64,000 bases of DNA, from positions 930,001 to 994,000 of the forward strand of contig NC_089391.1 in NCBI RefSeq assembly GCF_003171515.1, in the 5' to 3' direction. This document shows positions 1 through 11,515 of this stretch, in pieces. Made by a program: the position numbers and the translations under genes. Below the pieces are notes generated by a model, which saw nothing but the letters and a program-made list of their open reading frames with translations, did no database searches and had not been told where the DNA came from. Each line of letters begins with the position of its first letter. The stretch's first letter is position 1. This DNA comes from Pyrenophora tritici-repentis (taxonomy: Eukaryota > Ascomycota > Dothideomycetes > Pleosporales > Pleosporaceae).

Positions 1-1047
1 CTTGAAAAGGAGTAGCTGATCGCGTAAAGTCTATATCTTTGGTACCAGAACGGCCGTACGAATAACTTGGGGCGTTTGCGAGTGCGAAACAGCGCGTGCT
101 CGCCTGATCAACACAGTATGGGATATAATTCGCCCTTATCATAGTCTTTTCGTGTTCAGCGGATAGTTTTCTTCGTGATTGTAACGGTTTGGGCCTTGCC
201 AAGATCCACTTGAGTGAGAGTTGGGTACGGCTATCGCTACCACACTTTCTCATCACACACACCTATATAGCTGCAGTTCCTCAATAGCTACACAATGCAA
301 CGCAGTCCTCCTCCTCTCCTCACCTCGTTACAGTAATTCAACTATCACACTCTCGACTGCTACACGTCCTTTTGCGCAATCTCCGTTCACTAATCCTAAG
401 CGCGCCCGAAGACTTACTGTGCCTAACATAGATGCTACGAGAACCCTATAAAACGCTAGCTATCATACCCTAGTACTATCAAATTATCACTGCAGTATGA
501 AGTTCTAGGCTATCTGAATATTGCTAATTTTATCGAGATATTGAAAGGTTAGCTGGGACTCTGAATATCACGTCTTGGATATTCTACCTACAACTACTTG
601 GATCGACTTTAGGAACAAGCTGCACTACAAAGAGTATCCTACAATGGACGAAAGTAACCTTAGGTGCAGTATCGAACCAAAAAAGCCACTCTCCCTTCCT
701 ATCCAATCCAAAAGGCAGATCTGTTTTGTCATGTTGGTTCGCCGTTACACTGCATGATGCTTTACTCGATGCTTCTTCTAGATGGCCGTCTTATCTTGTG
801 GCTGTAGGTCAGCGTGGGCTCTGTGTTACGTGAACACGAATCACGCTGCTGTGTAACACAGAGCCTTGTAGTCAATGGCTGTCATCAGTGCGAGGGCTTA
901 GCTCTACGGCACGCGATCGGTCACCAACCAGTCTCGTCGCGACACCCAACTAAAAACTGCGTTCGAAAGCTAACGTGAGATCTGTTTCGACCTCCAGAAT
1001 AACATCCCATCGAGCAATCAAGCACACCAACCACGCTACCGGAACGG
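1..1047. other. No supported gene; one strong hairpin
   Basis: I see no convincing gene. Open frames are short and resemble no family I know. The only clear structure is a 13-bp perfect inverted repeat, GGCTCTGTGTTAC at 817-829 with its complement at 853-865, separated by 23 bases. It could be a small palindromic element or a transcript hairpin. Confidence 0.5.
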
Positions 1048-2069
1048 ATGGTCATCCAACTACAGGAACTTGGCGTTGTTGGGTTGAATCGGAACGATCC
1101 AATGCGTCTTTACGCTACTGCCATGTCGCGGAAACCAAGCAGGGAGCAGGATTGCATTTACGTGATCCAGCAGATCTTTGATCTACGTTTAGGCGAAACA
1201 AATCCCTGCAATAAGCGTACCTCGTATGCTCCGGAGCAACTAGAGGATGAGCTGGGCGAAGCATTGATGCGGGACAGGCCTGTGATGAGTCAAAATTTCG
1301 TGCACACCAGTGCCACACTATCAATCGGTAAACGATGGCGACTGTCTATTCACCTCGAAAACCCTACAATGCCTTTCGATTACGATACCCCTGGTCATAT
1401 TCCCTTTATCAACCTCGATGTAAGCTTAGCACAAGACAAGCGGGTGATATTCTTTGCGGGTGGTTCGGAGGAAGCGTATGCGATTTTGCTGCATTACAAC
1501 AGACTTGGCAATCTAGAAGTCTCAACCCCTCAAACTTCCAACCAACAAAGCAACCAATAGTGATTATACAGCTCGACGCCTGGTCAGAACTGTTCATGCG
1601 CATTCCGGTGTGGCAAATCCCGTCTGCCGGGCCTGGCGTGGCAGCAGATGAGGCCTTGTCTCTACAAACTGCAAAACTCATCGTGGAGTACATAGATCCA
1701 GCTGCAAATCTTGACTGCGACGACCACAGATGTTTGAAGGTACTGCGCCTTAGGGAACACCAAAGCGCAAAGAATGGATGCCATGTGGGCATCATGCTGT
1801 TCCGCAGCGTACATAAGCCGCTGGACATCTGGAGACGAGTTGGAATCTGCGCATGGCTTGGACTTTTCTCTGGTAACTACGGACCTCCGGTAGATTTGTC
1901 AGGCCAACTTGCCATTACCTCATCACAAGATGTGCATGGGAAGATGCCACTCACTCCAGCGTTCAGGGAAGTCATTCCGAAGGTAGACGTCGTCGTATTC
2001 GATAGAATGCATAATGCGATTTCATGCGATGGTGACGCGTGGTTTCCTCTGTCTGGTTACTTCGGTTAG
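1048..2069 (+). pseudogene. HET-domain family gene relic, C-terminal part only
   Basis: This reads as the part of a HET (heterokaryon incompatibility) family protein downstream of the HET domain. The segment around 1140-1310 (S-R-E-Q-D-C-I-Y-V-I-Q-Q-I-F, then P-V-M-S-Q-N-F-V-H-T) aligns by eye with the same region of the neighbouring gene at 5982-8062. The end around 1795-1870 (R-R-V-G-I-C-A-W) matches that protein's C-terminus. The similarity runs in frame 1 up to about 1556 and then in frame 3, so a frameshift or an unrecognised intron lies near 1400-1560. No HET domain (S-Y-T-W-G type motif) is present upstream, so the 5' half is missing. I therefore call a pseudogene. HET proteins trigger cell death on non-self fusion, but this copy is unlikely to work. 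Confidence 0.55.
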
Positions 2070-2198
2070 ATGACAGAACGATGGTGCGAGATGGTGCGGC
2101 GTATATGCCTTTCGGGTATCAGCAGAATATTCCATGAGTCACAATTTGCCTGACATATAAGCTAGAATGACAGCGAATTTTACCGATTATCTTTGATC

Positions 2199-4500
2199 TC
2201 AAACTATCCGACATTCGAAGTCATGATACGGTGGTAGTAGGTAATGTAGAGACTCGTCGTTAGAGTCATGGTACGTCTCGGTCCATCGCATAAGGCCTAT
2301 GCGCTCCCACTCCATAGGCTCAGCAATTCGATGATATTCCAAATCGCTCTTATGTCTTCTGCCTCTATCCGGCAGTTGCACATGTTCAAGAACGCGAGGG
2401 ACAACTACAACCCCCACGTAGTCCACCACTGGAAAATTATGCCTGAATCCAGATCCCAGAAGCGCGACCTGCAAAGCTGGACATGCACTACTGGAGTGAG
2501 TCATGCCACAGTAAGTTTCATGTAGCACGTGGAACGCATTTGACATTGTCTCGTGGTCATCAAAGTAATCGACGACGTGGCCCAGAACAGCGCTCGAAAC
2601 GTGATGATCGAGCATCAGGCCTCGGTATTTCTGGGGAAATCCTGGGGTTAGGGCCATGAAAAGATGCTTCTGGTCTTTGAGGGCATTCCTCGATGAGTGT
2701 GGACATGAAAACTCAACAAAAGCACCTAAGTACCGCGCCTGGCCTTTGAAACTTAACACCAAGTCATTGGCATTGCTTTGACACTCTGCTGGTATCTCAA
2801 ATGTAGTAAAATCATTCCTCGTGGAGAATTCGGATGAGAAAACTTGTCAGAAGATGTCATCGGCCTTGATATCCTGTGTGATCAGCCAGCTTCTCCAAGG
2901 GCGTTCCTTGTGTAAGGTGTGAATAAAGAGCTGAGATAGAACCGGAGCTTTGGTAATCAGCTTCATTCCAAATTCGTCCTGAAGCGCTCGTAGCTTCGAG
3001 GAATTATCATCACCGGCGGGATCGGGATTGCAGCTGATTCCATAGGTCTGGATTATGCCGAAGATACGGTCCAAGGGTTTCATGGCACGCCGATATTGAG
3101 CCATGGAATATGCCGAGTTCGGGATTCCAACATTGAGAACAGTCAGCCCTTTTTCTACTTGCCAGTCCAGCAGGCCTTGTAACGTCTTCAAGAGGCCCGT
3201 AATCCGGCTTTGGTCTTCCGGAGGTGCAGCGTCACAGGACGCTGGAGCCTCCATGATCTCCACACCTTGTAGGGTTGCAATTCTTTTCCAATCGGTCAGA
3301 ACCATCTTCCGTGACAAGGCGTTGTTCTTGACCCTTATTAAACTCCAAGGGTGAGATTGATCGCTGGTTTCGCTACGCGCTTGGACGTCGTCGTGGTTCT
3401 CGTCGAAGAACAGAAGTCCGTCATCAAATAGTATCCATGCGTCCGAACGCAGAACCATCTCCTGTAGTGTCTAAAGAGACATGAGCCACGGATGCCTCAG
3501 CCATTTGCTCATCCACTTTTCTAATCCATGCACCTTATGCTCCAAGTCGATCAAAAGGCCCAGCGCTTCTTGTGCGTCGTGCGGCTTCTTGTAAAAAAGC
3601 GTTCATAGCAATTACGACGTCCTCAAATCTGATCTTTTTTTGGTCTCCTTCGAGTAGATCAGTCGCGTCGAAGGAAGAGAACCAAACGAAAGCTTCTTCT
3701 GCTCGCTGGAAGATTTTGTAACAGTGCAAGCAGTGAGAGAAAGATGCTGTGCAAAGGCTGATGTATTCTTCTGTGTGTTCTACTATGGTGATCGCCTTTT
3801 ATAGGGCCATTACAATGGTCTGTTTACATGACGTATCTATGACACGGATAGGTGTAGAAGGTGCTCATCAAGATGAGGAGAAACCATCTCTCTACCACGT
3901 GGCATCTAGGATGTCCTTACCTCATGAGCCGTCACAGATTTCGACCTGTCTTCCGATCTCCTGATCACGGACGTCCTTTGATTGTTTGCTTTCGTCGTTG
4001 TGTTCCTGTGGGATACACGCTACATCGACCCATAACCACTCGCATGCATGCTTGACGCCCCTGGCAGCAGACTTTATGGTATTTTGAAATGTTTCCACCA
4101 TGAAATGACTTCTCTTGATCCCAGGAATTGGCCAGTCTATACCATAGACTGGAATAGGAGTCTCATTTTCGTCTTTGTAATACCCCCATGTGTAGCTCAG
4201 AACGTTGTACCGAGGCGCCTCGATGCCGCTGTAGCTATTCCGGTCTTGTCTGATATGTGATCTCATCGAAGCGACGTGTAAGAGCCTGTGTGGCCATACA
4301 TCTCCCAATATCAAAGCTAGCTGGTTGCTTGGTGCACGATTTGCCCATGGATTCGGCGGCGCGGGCGGCGGAGGCGGAGGCGGAGGAGGAGGAGGAGAAG
4401 GTGGATACAACGGTGGAGTAGAGGAGTTGGCAGGACGATGAGAAGCGGGGCTGGGTAGTACGCCCTGTGCTCTTCTCCACTTCCCGATATCAGAAATCAT
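2199..4500 (-). pseudogene. HET-domain protein gene, broken by a solo LTR, a stop and frameshifts
   Basis: A HET-domain protein read from 4500 downward. The N-terminus has a proline run coded by a GGCGGA-type microsatellite (about 4350-4405), then the HET signature Y-N-V-L-S-Y-T-W-G and W-L-W-V-D-V-A-C-I-P-Q. The coding then stops inside a 220-bp solo LTR (3717-3936). Removing the LTR and one copy of its TSD restores E-I-F-Q-R-A-E-E-A-F-V-W in frame, so this is an insertion and not an intron. Further damage: a frame change near 3540-3560, a TAG near 3470 where a Trp is expected (S-L-x-T-L-Q-E), and an in-frame TGA at 2847-2849. The rest of 3458-2199 is one frame and ends in R-I-G-L-M-R-W, like other HET C-termini. 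It lies convergent to the relic at 1048-2069. It is almost certainly inactive unless the point changes are sequence errors. Confidence 0.75.
3717..3936. mobile_element. Solo LTR (family C) inside the HET gene, TSD GATTT
   Basis: A 220-bp segment starts TGTAACAG and ends CGTCACA. It is flanked by GATTT at 3712-3716 and 3937-3941. TG...CA ends with a 5-bp duplication are the hallmark of an LTR left by LTR-LTR recombination. The middle (TTTACATGACGTATCTATGA and flanks) is clearly shared with 10517-10749. Excision in silico restores the HET frame. Confidence 0.85.
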
Positions 4501-5981
4501 GGCTTAACAACAACACCCTCCAAACTTGGTACAGCGATAGTAGTGTGCGCAAGAATGAAGATGTCCTTCCGTAGCGTCGAGAGTAAGGCTGGTATGCAAG
4601 GAGCGGACATGATCCTGCTGAGATGCAGTTGGTCGCTTTTGGCGATAGCCACTCGCGATCACTGGACAGCCCAAGCCGAGACATAGAGTGCCTCGTTGAC
4701 CCCACCTGCGTCGGCATACCTTGGACAATTCCACTGGCGAGGCCACGTTCTACAATGACTCCGTAAACAGATAGGCAGCTTTGCAGCGTTTGGATTATAT
4801 CCTTCTCTTTTCTTCGGGTGCACAATTCTTATACCATAACACCACGTCGTTGGATTCCGAACGTGAACGCAGGGCTGCACTGCCTGGGATCGTCATCGGA
4901 ATCATTGAAGTCGGTATGATTAATCCCGCGAGCATACCTTCAAGGACCATACATGCAATATACTTAAAACGGATAGATGTTGATATCTAATGATCCCGAT
5001 CAAACTACCGATCGATAAGATTAGTATTTCGTTGCGCGACGAGGACCTACCTAGGGTCGAGCTTCTAGGAACAACAGGACCAGGTTGAGCAAAGCTAGCT
5101 AGCTGTACCAATAGAGATTGTGTCGCGCAACACGGTCACGCGCATTGCAGATTCCACGACTGCTCTATAGTCAACGTTCATTCGCGGCTCGGAGCTGTTA
5201 AGGAAACCTGTGGTGGCGTGGAGTGTTCGGAATCCTTGCGCACGGGCTGATTCTCAAAATCCAACTGAAAGTAGGGGTTTTGGCTCTGGCTAGAAATTAA
5301 TCCTGATCACTTCGTCTCTGGACGCTCTCTCCGCTGAAGGGCCTTAATAGCTTGTACAAGATTCTCCACAAACATGACCACGTTCAAATTCCTACTTTCT
5401 CGTCGTCTACACCATCCTCGAATGGCCCATTGGCTGGAAGTATGAGCTTTGCCGAGATCTTGATCATGCAGGTGTCGCCGCGATTGCCTCACACATTCGC
5501 TTTAGATAGGCGTCGCACGCTCATATGCGTATTTACCTCATTCGCTTTCTCTAGCAGCGGTGCATGTAGTATGCAGAGTCTGCAAGGTTGATTTTGACCA
5601 ATCTCGATCAAGAAAGATCTATATCTGACAAACTAGAAGCGCAAGCCGTCTTTGGGGGCCGCGTTCTCCAAGTTGTTCGCCTTCAGTCATTGGGGGGGAC
5701 GTGCCGCTATCGATGCGCCTGCTGCGGAGGACGCTGCATTATCCACTGTGCGCCTGAAATCGAGTGACTGAGAACCTATCGCAACAGAGGGCAACACAGG
5801 GCGGAGTAGACGCGGCTTTAGGCGTCAATACATGCACCGAACCCATACAGGCGGGGGAATCAGTAGGCTGTAGCCTCGTCTCTGTTGCCCTATTGATCTT
5901 GAACCATTTATAACCATGCTCCGAACTTTTGCCAACTTGAGTTCTTTTCTTTCCTCTCTACACTTTACAACTTGATCGAGA
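4501..5981. other. Intergenic, nothing recognised
   Basis: This lies between the divergent HET genes (minus-strand start at 4500, plus-strand start at 5982). It should contain both promoters. Short open frames on both strands look random. I found no repeat or RNA gene that I can defend. Confidence 0.5.
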
Positions 5982-8062
5982 ATGTCACGAGAAATCGCAG
6001 GACCACAATGGGGACCGCTTCCGGAGGACGAAGAGCTGGATCTGTTTCGAGCCATACTGGATGGAGACGACGAAGAACCTGATCAGACCAGTAAACGATT
6101 CGATCTGATTCGTTCCGCAATGCCTTTTGAAAACACTCGTCTGCCACGTTCAGGTTATACCAACGACAGTGGACAGCCCGTCTCATGTGCTTTACCGCAA
6201 GATGCTGGTTTCAGTAGGAATCCTCCTGATATCGGCGACTGGCCCCGTCGGCTCTTGCATGTCCCGACCATGACCTCAGTGGAATGGGTGGGCAATGATT
6301 CTTACAGCTACCCGATCAAGGATGGTGATCGGGTATTGGGGTGGGAATCTGCGCATGCACCGAAATATCACGCGATATCGTATACGTGGGGACGCTGTTG
6401 GAAGGTCTATAGCACTAGTGCTGAAAGGAAATAACGATAACTAGGAATGCATTCTGTTCGGTGATGGTGATTGATTTATTACGAACACAGCTGCTACGAA
6501 GGTATACCTAAGCTCTGCGCAAGGTGGGCCGAAGTCGGGCCGAAGTGTCCAGCAGCCGACGTCTCTACCGATACTCACGATCCGACAGACGCTATATTAT
6601 CAAAAAACCTGACAAACATGACCGAGAAAGTTTCCGACGATGGAAAAAACTTCCGGCGCTAAAGGTCAATAACATCCCTTGGGATATACCGCGCGTCAAG
6701 GCCGAGTACATCACCGTTAAGGACTTTCAAGCAGTGATAAAAGCGGCCTCTCAATCTTTATCTACAGGGCGAGTAGACTTCGTTTGGTTGGATGTCGCAT
6801 GCATCAGCCAGGAAGACAACGATTCGGATAAGAACTTGGAGATCGGAAGGCAAGCCAGCATTTTTACAAAAGCAGAGGCTGTCGTGATATGGCTTCATCA
6901 ACAGTCTTCGACAGACCTCTCCAACTCCTTACAAAATCTGATGGCGCCAGAGAATGACCTCTCGCGCCTACACACTACCGTTGACTGGTTCCTCGCAGAC
7001 AAATGGTTCAGTTCTCTCTGGACATATCAAGAGGCTTATCTCAGTCAAGACTGTGCTTGGTTTTCATCACGATCAGGAGAAGTTAATCCATCTGTTTCCC
7101 TCTCTCAACTCGTCACTCGATGCGCGAGGATTGGAGCAGACTTGGAACAACACTTTGCCAGTGTTGTATATTCCACCCCACCGTCGCGTACCCGCGACCA
7201 GAAGTTCAGAGAGGAGATCTACCAGATGCTTAGTGATCACGGTATTCTCGCTCTGGCACAGCGCAGCCCCTTCGCTCTCTACAGCGCCAGCTGGGGAAGG
7301 CAAACTCAGAAAGACTATGATAGAATCTATGGCATCCAGCAAGTCTTCCGATTTCGGGTCGGAACATCAGTAGAAGGGTCAGACCCGGACGCAAAATACA
7401 CCCTCTTAACACTCGAAGCTCAGCTTGGACGCCTGTTGTTGGAAAATGAGCCCGTGAAAAGTCAATTACATGTCTTCGAGGAACCGGTAATGCAGGGCTG
7501 TGGATGGCACATCAGCCCCACATCTCGCATCCCTCAATGGGGCTTCCCTCGGCCATTGCTTGAATACCAGTTTACCCGTTTTTGCTCTTTGAGCGCGTAC
7601 GACGGGTCTATAGGAGGCCAGTCAACCGTGATAGCCCAATACACTAGCTATCTCCAAGAACTATCCTCCCTCCAGGCACGGTGGCGAAATGCTGACGAGA
7701 GACATCTCACCGGCTCATCAGAATTTCGGAGCGTGCACAAAATCTCACTAGACGTAGTTAAGTCGAGCCTGCCAGTACCGGGTGAGAAGCCAGAATATAG
7801 AACATGGGGACATAGACGAGATGATCTGTCTGGCTTCTATCAACATCAGCTTTCGGCGTGGCTGGGAGCACAGGCTAGTGCTGCAACGATCACTGTACTG
7901 CTTCTCGGCGAATTCCATGTCGAGACTGTTGGTAAGCACTATTGCGGTATGTTACTCCAGAACGAAGGTTGTGGGAGGCCTAGAAGAAGAATTGGTGTGT
8001 GCGCATGGAGAGCAGAGGCCACTGGAGCATGGGCTTCCCAGCAATCCGGCACTTTCGTCTAG
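5982..8062 (+). pseudogene. HET-domain protein gene interrupted by a solo LTR
   Basis: The most complete HET-domain gene of the cluster. Coding runs 5982-6395, is broken by a 192-bp solo LTR plus TSD (6396-6592), and resumes in frame at 6593-8062. Joined, it would be about 627 residues. The HET signature is visible: P-K-Y-H-A-I-S-Y-T-W-G just before the break, then F-V-W-L-D-V-A-C-I-S-Q, E-I-G-R-Q-A, and W-F-S-S-L-W-T-Y-Q-E-A. The C-terminal half carries the D-R-I-Y-G-I-Q-Q-V-F segment shared with the other two HET loci here. Apart from the insertion I see no stops. LTR plus TSD is 197 bp, not a multiple of three, so the insertion also shifts the frame. Family role (known): cytoplasmic cell-death trigger in vegetative incompatibility. 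Inference: this allele was inactivated recently and an intact allele may exist in other strains. Confidence 0.8.
6396..6587. mobile_element. Solo LTR (family A), TSD GACGC
   Basis: 192 bp, starts TGTTGGAAGG and ends GATCCGACA, flanked by GACGC at 6391-6395 and 6588-6592. Two more members occur at 9806-10066 and 34408-36708. The shared core includes GAAAGGAAATAACGATAACT. It interrupts the HET domain just after its Y-T-W-G motif. Confidence 0.85.
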
Positions 8063-8395
8063 GTTGTCAAATAAATCGCTTCCACGATAGGAAGGACCTG
8101 CCAAATTGACCAGACGCAATGTTATCTTGATGCTGAACCGAGTAATCCATCGCTTTTCCGCGTGTGGTCATCACATCGCTGTATTGCAAGCTTTCATTAA
8201 TACCCTACAATGAATGTAACTGTCGATTACTGTGATCAGTATTGTGTGACAGTCGCACAGAGGAGATCAATATCCGCAGCAAGCAGGCATCTCAGCATGT
8301 TCAATCCCTCAAATCGACCCTATCTTGATTTAAGAATGGATACTTCCTTCTTTTAGCAACTCAAGATGCTGTGGGTAGTTGCGATTCAATCTACG
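8063..8395. other. Intergenic, nothing recognised
   Basis: This is the short gap between the convergent ends of the HET gene and the transporter fragment. I see no gene or repeat. Confidence 0.5.
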
Positions 8396-8845
8396 TCAGC
8401 TGCTTGCTGAGTTTGCTTCTCGTATGCTAGGTTTTCTCCTTCGAAGGCCGATAGCTCCAACAGCCGCTGTAGTCATCGTCGTGCCAAGCAGAATAATAAG
8501 AGTGCGCCACTTTCCAACACCGTAGCTAGAGTCTATCTTCGTGGACTCGGAGCTCTGGAGGACTGCCGCAGCAATATAGCCAGAAATGACACCCACGACA
8601 CCTCTGGTGAACAGCAGCACTCCAGAAACAAAGAGCTCTTCAGCTGGGTGGTTGCTGTCGTTTACAAATATGGCGGCTATATGGCTTCGCAAAACCATGA
8701 AGCTGAAGGCAAATGCACCGAATAGAAGCGATACGATGACCATAGTCCAATAGGCTTTACCCAAGCCCCAGACGACAAGCACAGCGAAGCTACTGATAAG
8801 GGTGCTGAGAATCATGGGTACTAGAGGTCCAATAGAGTCTGTCAC
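8396..8845 (-). pseudogene. MFS (monocarboxylate-type) transporter, C-terminal fragment
   Basis: About 150 residues with four or five hydrophobic helices. The pattern D-S-I-G-P-L-V-P-M at the start, then V-S-L-L-F-G-A-F-A-F-S-F and G-V-I-S-G-Y-I-A-A-A-V, is typical of the last helices of fungal MFS monocarboxylate-like transporters. There is no ATG at the start; the open frame simply continues upstream into the inverted repeat at 8842-9017. Codons there read G-I-I-P-L-Q before a GTAAGT, as if a preceding exon were present. The remaining eight or so helices are missing, because the upstream DNA is the transposon nest. It is therefore a truncated gene, with its break at or near the edge of the inverted repeat. 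Confidence 0.6.
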
Positions 8846-9017
8846 GGTTTGGGGTCTCTCCTGCTCTGCTCCTGCAGTCGCAACTTACCTTTGTAATGGA
8901 ATGATGCCTATCTGGGACTAGCGCTGTTGACGGTCACCCACCTACATATACAGTTTGTAGACTCAGACAATACAACCTCAGTTCAATCCTTCAATTCTTC
9001 CAGCACCCACTATTCCC
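8842..9017. repeat. Left arm of a perfect 176-bp inverted repeat
   Basis: This segment is identical, base for base, to the reverse complement of 22220-22395. Similarity ends abruptly at both edges apart from a few bases next to a one-base gap. The left edge abuts the transporter fragment. Without the inserted hAT element the two arms would be only about 620 bp apart. It may be the end of an older inverted-repeat element or the scar of a local inversion. Confidence 0.9.
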
Positions 9018-9556
9018 ACACTTTCTCGTGGTTGAGAGTCACCACAAGATTGCGACGACTCTTGGCGCCTATCGTGGATTGGTATCAGGATTCTACTTGT
9101 ACAGTCTGCTCAAAAGCGCGGTTTTTCAAGACTCATGAACGATACAGCAAACTTTTACTGCACGAGGCAACTACGGTAAAGACCGGAGCAGATGGGTACT
9201 GCGTATGGGCGTTCATGATGTTTATGGGAAGGTATGGGACTCCCGTGACTATGGGTCTACCCGGAAGGTATATTGCTAAACATCAAGACGGTATCGACTC
9301 ACCGTATTAGATATCAACGCTAGATGGAAACCATACCATAAGCACTGGTGCTTGAGTTATATTGTCACGTACAAGAGTTGGTGCAGATCGAAGATCCAGA
9401 CAAGTGTGAAGTACCGAGTAGAGTGAAAAGGCATAGTGTATATGCTTTGCTGTTTGGAGACGTTAGGAATATATTTCTCAACCCAGATTCGGTGAACATG
9501 GAGATACTATAGAAGGCGCGACGCTGCAGACTTGGCGATGGTAACTTGGTACCATC
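9018..9556. other. Spacer of the inverted repeat, nothing recognised
   Basis: This is the interior of the inverted-repeat structure up to the hAT target site (GTACCATC at 9549-9556). An open frame of 127 codons crosses the repeat edge (8927-9310 on the plus strand) but resembles no family I recognise. Confidence 0.45.
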
Positions 9557-9805
9557 CAGACTTGTCAACAATCAAGCGGCTTGCAAGCGCTTAATTGATA
9601 GCTTGATAACTATCAATCCCATCAAGTTAAGCTCGCTTATAATAATTTTTTTAGCAATCCAAGCTGAGGAGGGTCAGCTTGATCGTTCAGCTTGATAGGC
9701 TTGATTAAGGTGGCGCGTAAGGCTGCTCGTTTTGCAGCAGGAGCGATTTCACGATAGGTTTGTAGTGTTGTAGTCGTCGCAGTACTAGTACGTTATTAGC
9801 CTAAC

Positions 9806-10066
9806 TATTAGTAGGACTGTAGCACTAGTGCTGAAAGGAAATAACGATAACTAGGAATGCATTCTGTTCGGTGATGGTTCTGATTTATTCTCGTGCGAAG
9901 GGGAACTATGGAAGAGCTAGATATAGGAGGTCTGGTCTGAGCGCTGCTCGGACGCCGCGATCAGTGCGCCTGTCCGCGTGACTGATATCAGTGCGCCTGC
10001 TCGCGTGACCGAGATTAGTGCGGCCGATCGCGTGGCTGAGATATCGTTGATATCTGTGATCCGACA
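9806..10066. mobile_element. Solo LTR (family A, long form), TSD CTAAC
   Basis: 261 bp between CTAAC copies at 9801-9805 and 10067-10071. The 5' part matches 6396-6587. It starts TATTAG instead of TGTTGG, which fits a G-to-A decay change, and ends GATCCGACA. It differs from the 192-bp members by about three imperfect copies of a ~28-bp unit containing CAGTGCGCCTG and CGCGTGAC (about 9958-10040). Confidence 0.8.
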
Positions 10067-10516
10067 CTAACTTCTGTATCCTACTATCACGTCACTTTTT
10101 TTGCTTCCGTCGCCCTTATCATATTTCCATCACTATGCCTCCTACGAAACGCGCCTCTGATGACCTTACTCGCCCCAAAAAAACGCGTTAAATCGTCCAC
10201 CGCCCGCGGCACTGTTAGCCAGCCTATAGCTGTTAATAGTTAGCTATCGCCTCGCAGAGCTCTCGTAGAGGCGTCCTAGGCTTCAACTTTTAAGTCGCAA
10301 CTACGCGAGTCGCGGCCTAAAGACGCTATTGTCGCGCCTACTAAGGGCAGCGAGAGGGTAACAGCAGCCTCGTCGGCAGTAGCCCTAGACAATAAGACCT
10401 TGTAAGAGGCTCTAGACGCGAGCCTTATAGACGACTTTAAGGGAATTAATTAGGGGCGTTTACGCATATATATAAAGCCGCTCTCGTCGTAGAAGTCGCG
10501 CAAGAGCTAGATCTAT

Positions 10517-10749
10517 TGTCTCACCGCTGAGAGAGCGGTGTGGCAATGTGGTGGTAATGAAGTAACCAATGTATTTCTGTGTGTGTGTGTCTAGGTGGCC
10601 CTATATAGGGTAACCAGAAGGCTATGTTTACATGACGTATCTATGATACGATTGAGTGTAGAAAGTGCGGACCAAGATGAGGGAGGAGCACCAGGACCAA
10701 CACGTGGTAAGTGAGGTGCTCTTACCCAAGGCACATCTGGCCGGTAACA
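10517..10749. mobile_element. LTR-like insertion (family C) in the hAT gene
   Basis: 233 bp from TGTCTCACCGC to GGTAACA, related along its length to the solo LTR at 3717-3936 (shared TTTACATGACGTATCTATGA). It splits the hAT reading between S-x-I-Y and G-Y-R-V-T. A clean 5-bp duplication is not visible, only TAT on each side, so its exact ends are uncertain. Confidence 0.65.
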
Positions 10750-11082
10750 TATTGCTATAGCTACCGCGTTACGCTGCTAAAGGACCTAAGTAAGCTATAC
10801 TTCGTGTGCCGTTACTGCTACGAGCATAAGTACACAGATACCGGCGTTAGGATATATAAGACGACGCTCTTAACGTCGTCAGCGCAGCGACACTTAGAGC
10901 TGCCTAAGCGCGGCTATAGCTACAGCAAGTCGGCCGTCGCTGCAAAACCTACCTAGCTACAACGTCTACTTAAGGACGGCAACAATAGCGTGTCGCAGAA
11001 GGTCGCTAACGAGCTCGCTAGCTTTAATACCTAGCGCTTCCGGCTAGTAGCTGTTAGCTAGCTTATTAAGAACAATTACCCT

Positions 11083-11246
11083 TGTCAGATAGCAGGGTTA
11101 CTCGACGTTGGCAGCAACCAATCAGCGTAGAGAGGGTCAGTGCGCCCCTCAAGAGGGCCACAAGCGCGGACACACGATAGACAGAACACAATACACACAA
11201 TCATCAACATCCATCACTTTTGTGCAATATCTCATTATATCTGACA
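11083..11246. mobile_element. Solo LTR (family B), TSD ACCCT
   Basis: 164 bp from TGTCAGATAGC to TATATCTGACA, flanked by ACCCT at 11078-11082 and 11247-11251. Related copies are at 19849-20037 and 21460-21676. Removing it together with one copy of the TSD restores the hAT reading frame. Confidence 0.85.
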
Positions 11247-11344
11247 ACCCTCTCTCTAAGTTTAAAACACTAGCTTTTCGACGCCTCCTTAAAGCTGCTA
11301 ACCTACTAGCAGAACGAGCGCTCTAGACGTCTTATATAAGCGTC

Positions 11345-11515
11345 TGTCATGGATCAAACCCGCGACCTCTAGTAAGCGAGGTGGCCCGTGCGCCTTAAGC
11401 GAAGGCCACAGCCGAACACCAAAGTTCGACCCGCGCAGGTCTTCGAACCTGCACGCAATATCTCACTTAGTACTTAATACAGATACGGTCATCTCAACTA
11501 TTGACGTCCCTCACA
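11345..11515 (+). repeat. 5' LTR of the Gypsy element
   Basis: 171 bp, TGTCATGGATC... to ...GTCCCTCACA. I compared it by eye with the 3' LTR at 19267-19437 and found no difference, so the insertion is recent or has been gene-converted. Confidence 0.95.

Larger units (their letters stand above)
10135..11344 (+). pseudogene. hAT transposase, N-terminal part (NLS and BED zinc finger)
   Basis: From ATG 10135 the frame reads M-P-P-T-K-R-A-S-D-D-L, then after a one-base shift in an A run P-K-K-R-V-K, a likely nuclear localisation signal. A BED-type zinc finger follows at about 10805-10885 (F-V-C-R-Y-C-Y-E-H-K...). Further on comes the hAT segment N-N-Y-P-L-S-K-F-K-T-L-A-F-R-R-L-L, which is continuous only when the LTR at 11083-11246 and one copy of its TSD are removed. 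Another LTR sits at 10517-10749, before the zinc finger. In the part I translated the in-frame stops are TAG or TAA, mostly at Gln or Trp positions, and none is TGA. That is the pattern expected from CpA-to-TpA mutation (RIP). The coding is cut by the Gypsy element at 11345. Confidence 0.75.

Noticed and set aside
1335..1560. N-terminal part of the 244-codon open frame at 1335-2069
   Set aside because: Up to about 1556 the HET-like reading is in the other frame; only the downstream part matches HET C-termini.
3717..3936. Intron in the HET gene (GTAAGG-like donor present)
   Set aside because: In-frame TGA lies before the donor, and exact GATTT duplications with TG...CA ends plus similarity to 10517-10749 show an LTR insertion.
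6396..6587. Intron in the second HET gene
   Set aside because: The ends are TG...CA with GACGC duplications and two related copies elsewhere.
11083..11246. MITE with TIR TGTCAGAT
   Set aside because: 5-bp target duplications and TG...CA ends fit a solo LTR better; the inverted appearance is just the short LTR terminal palindrome.
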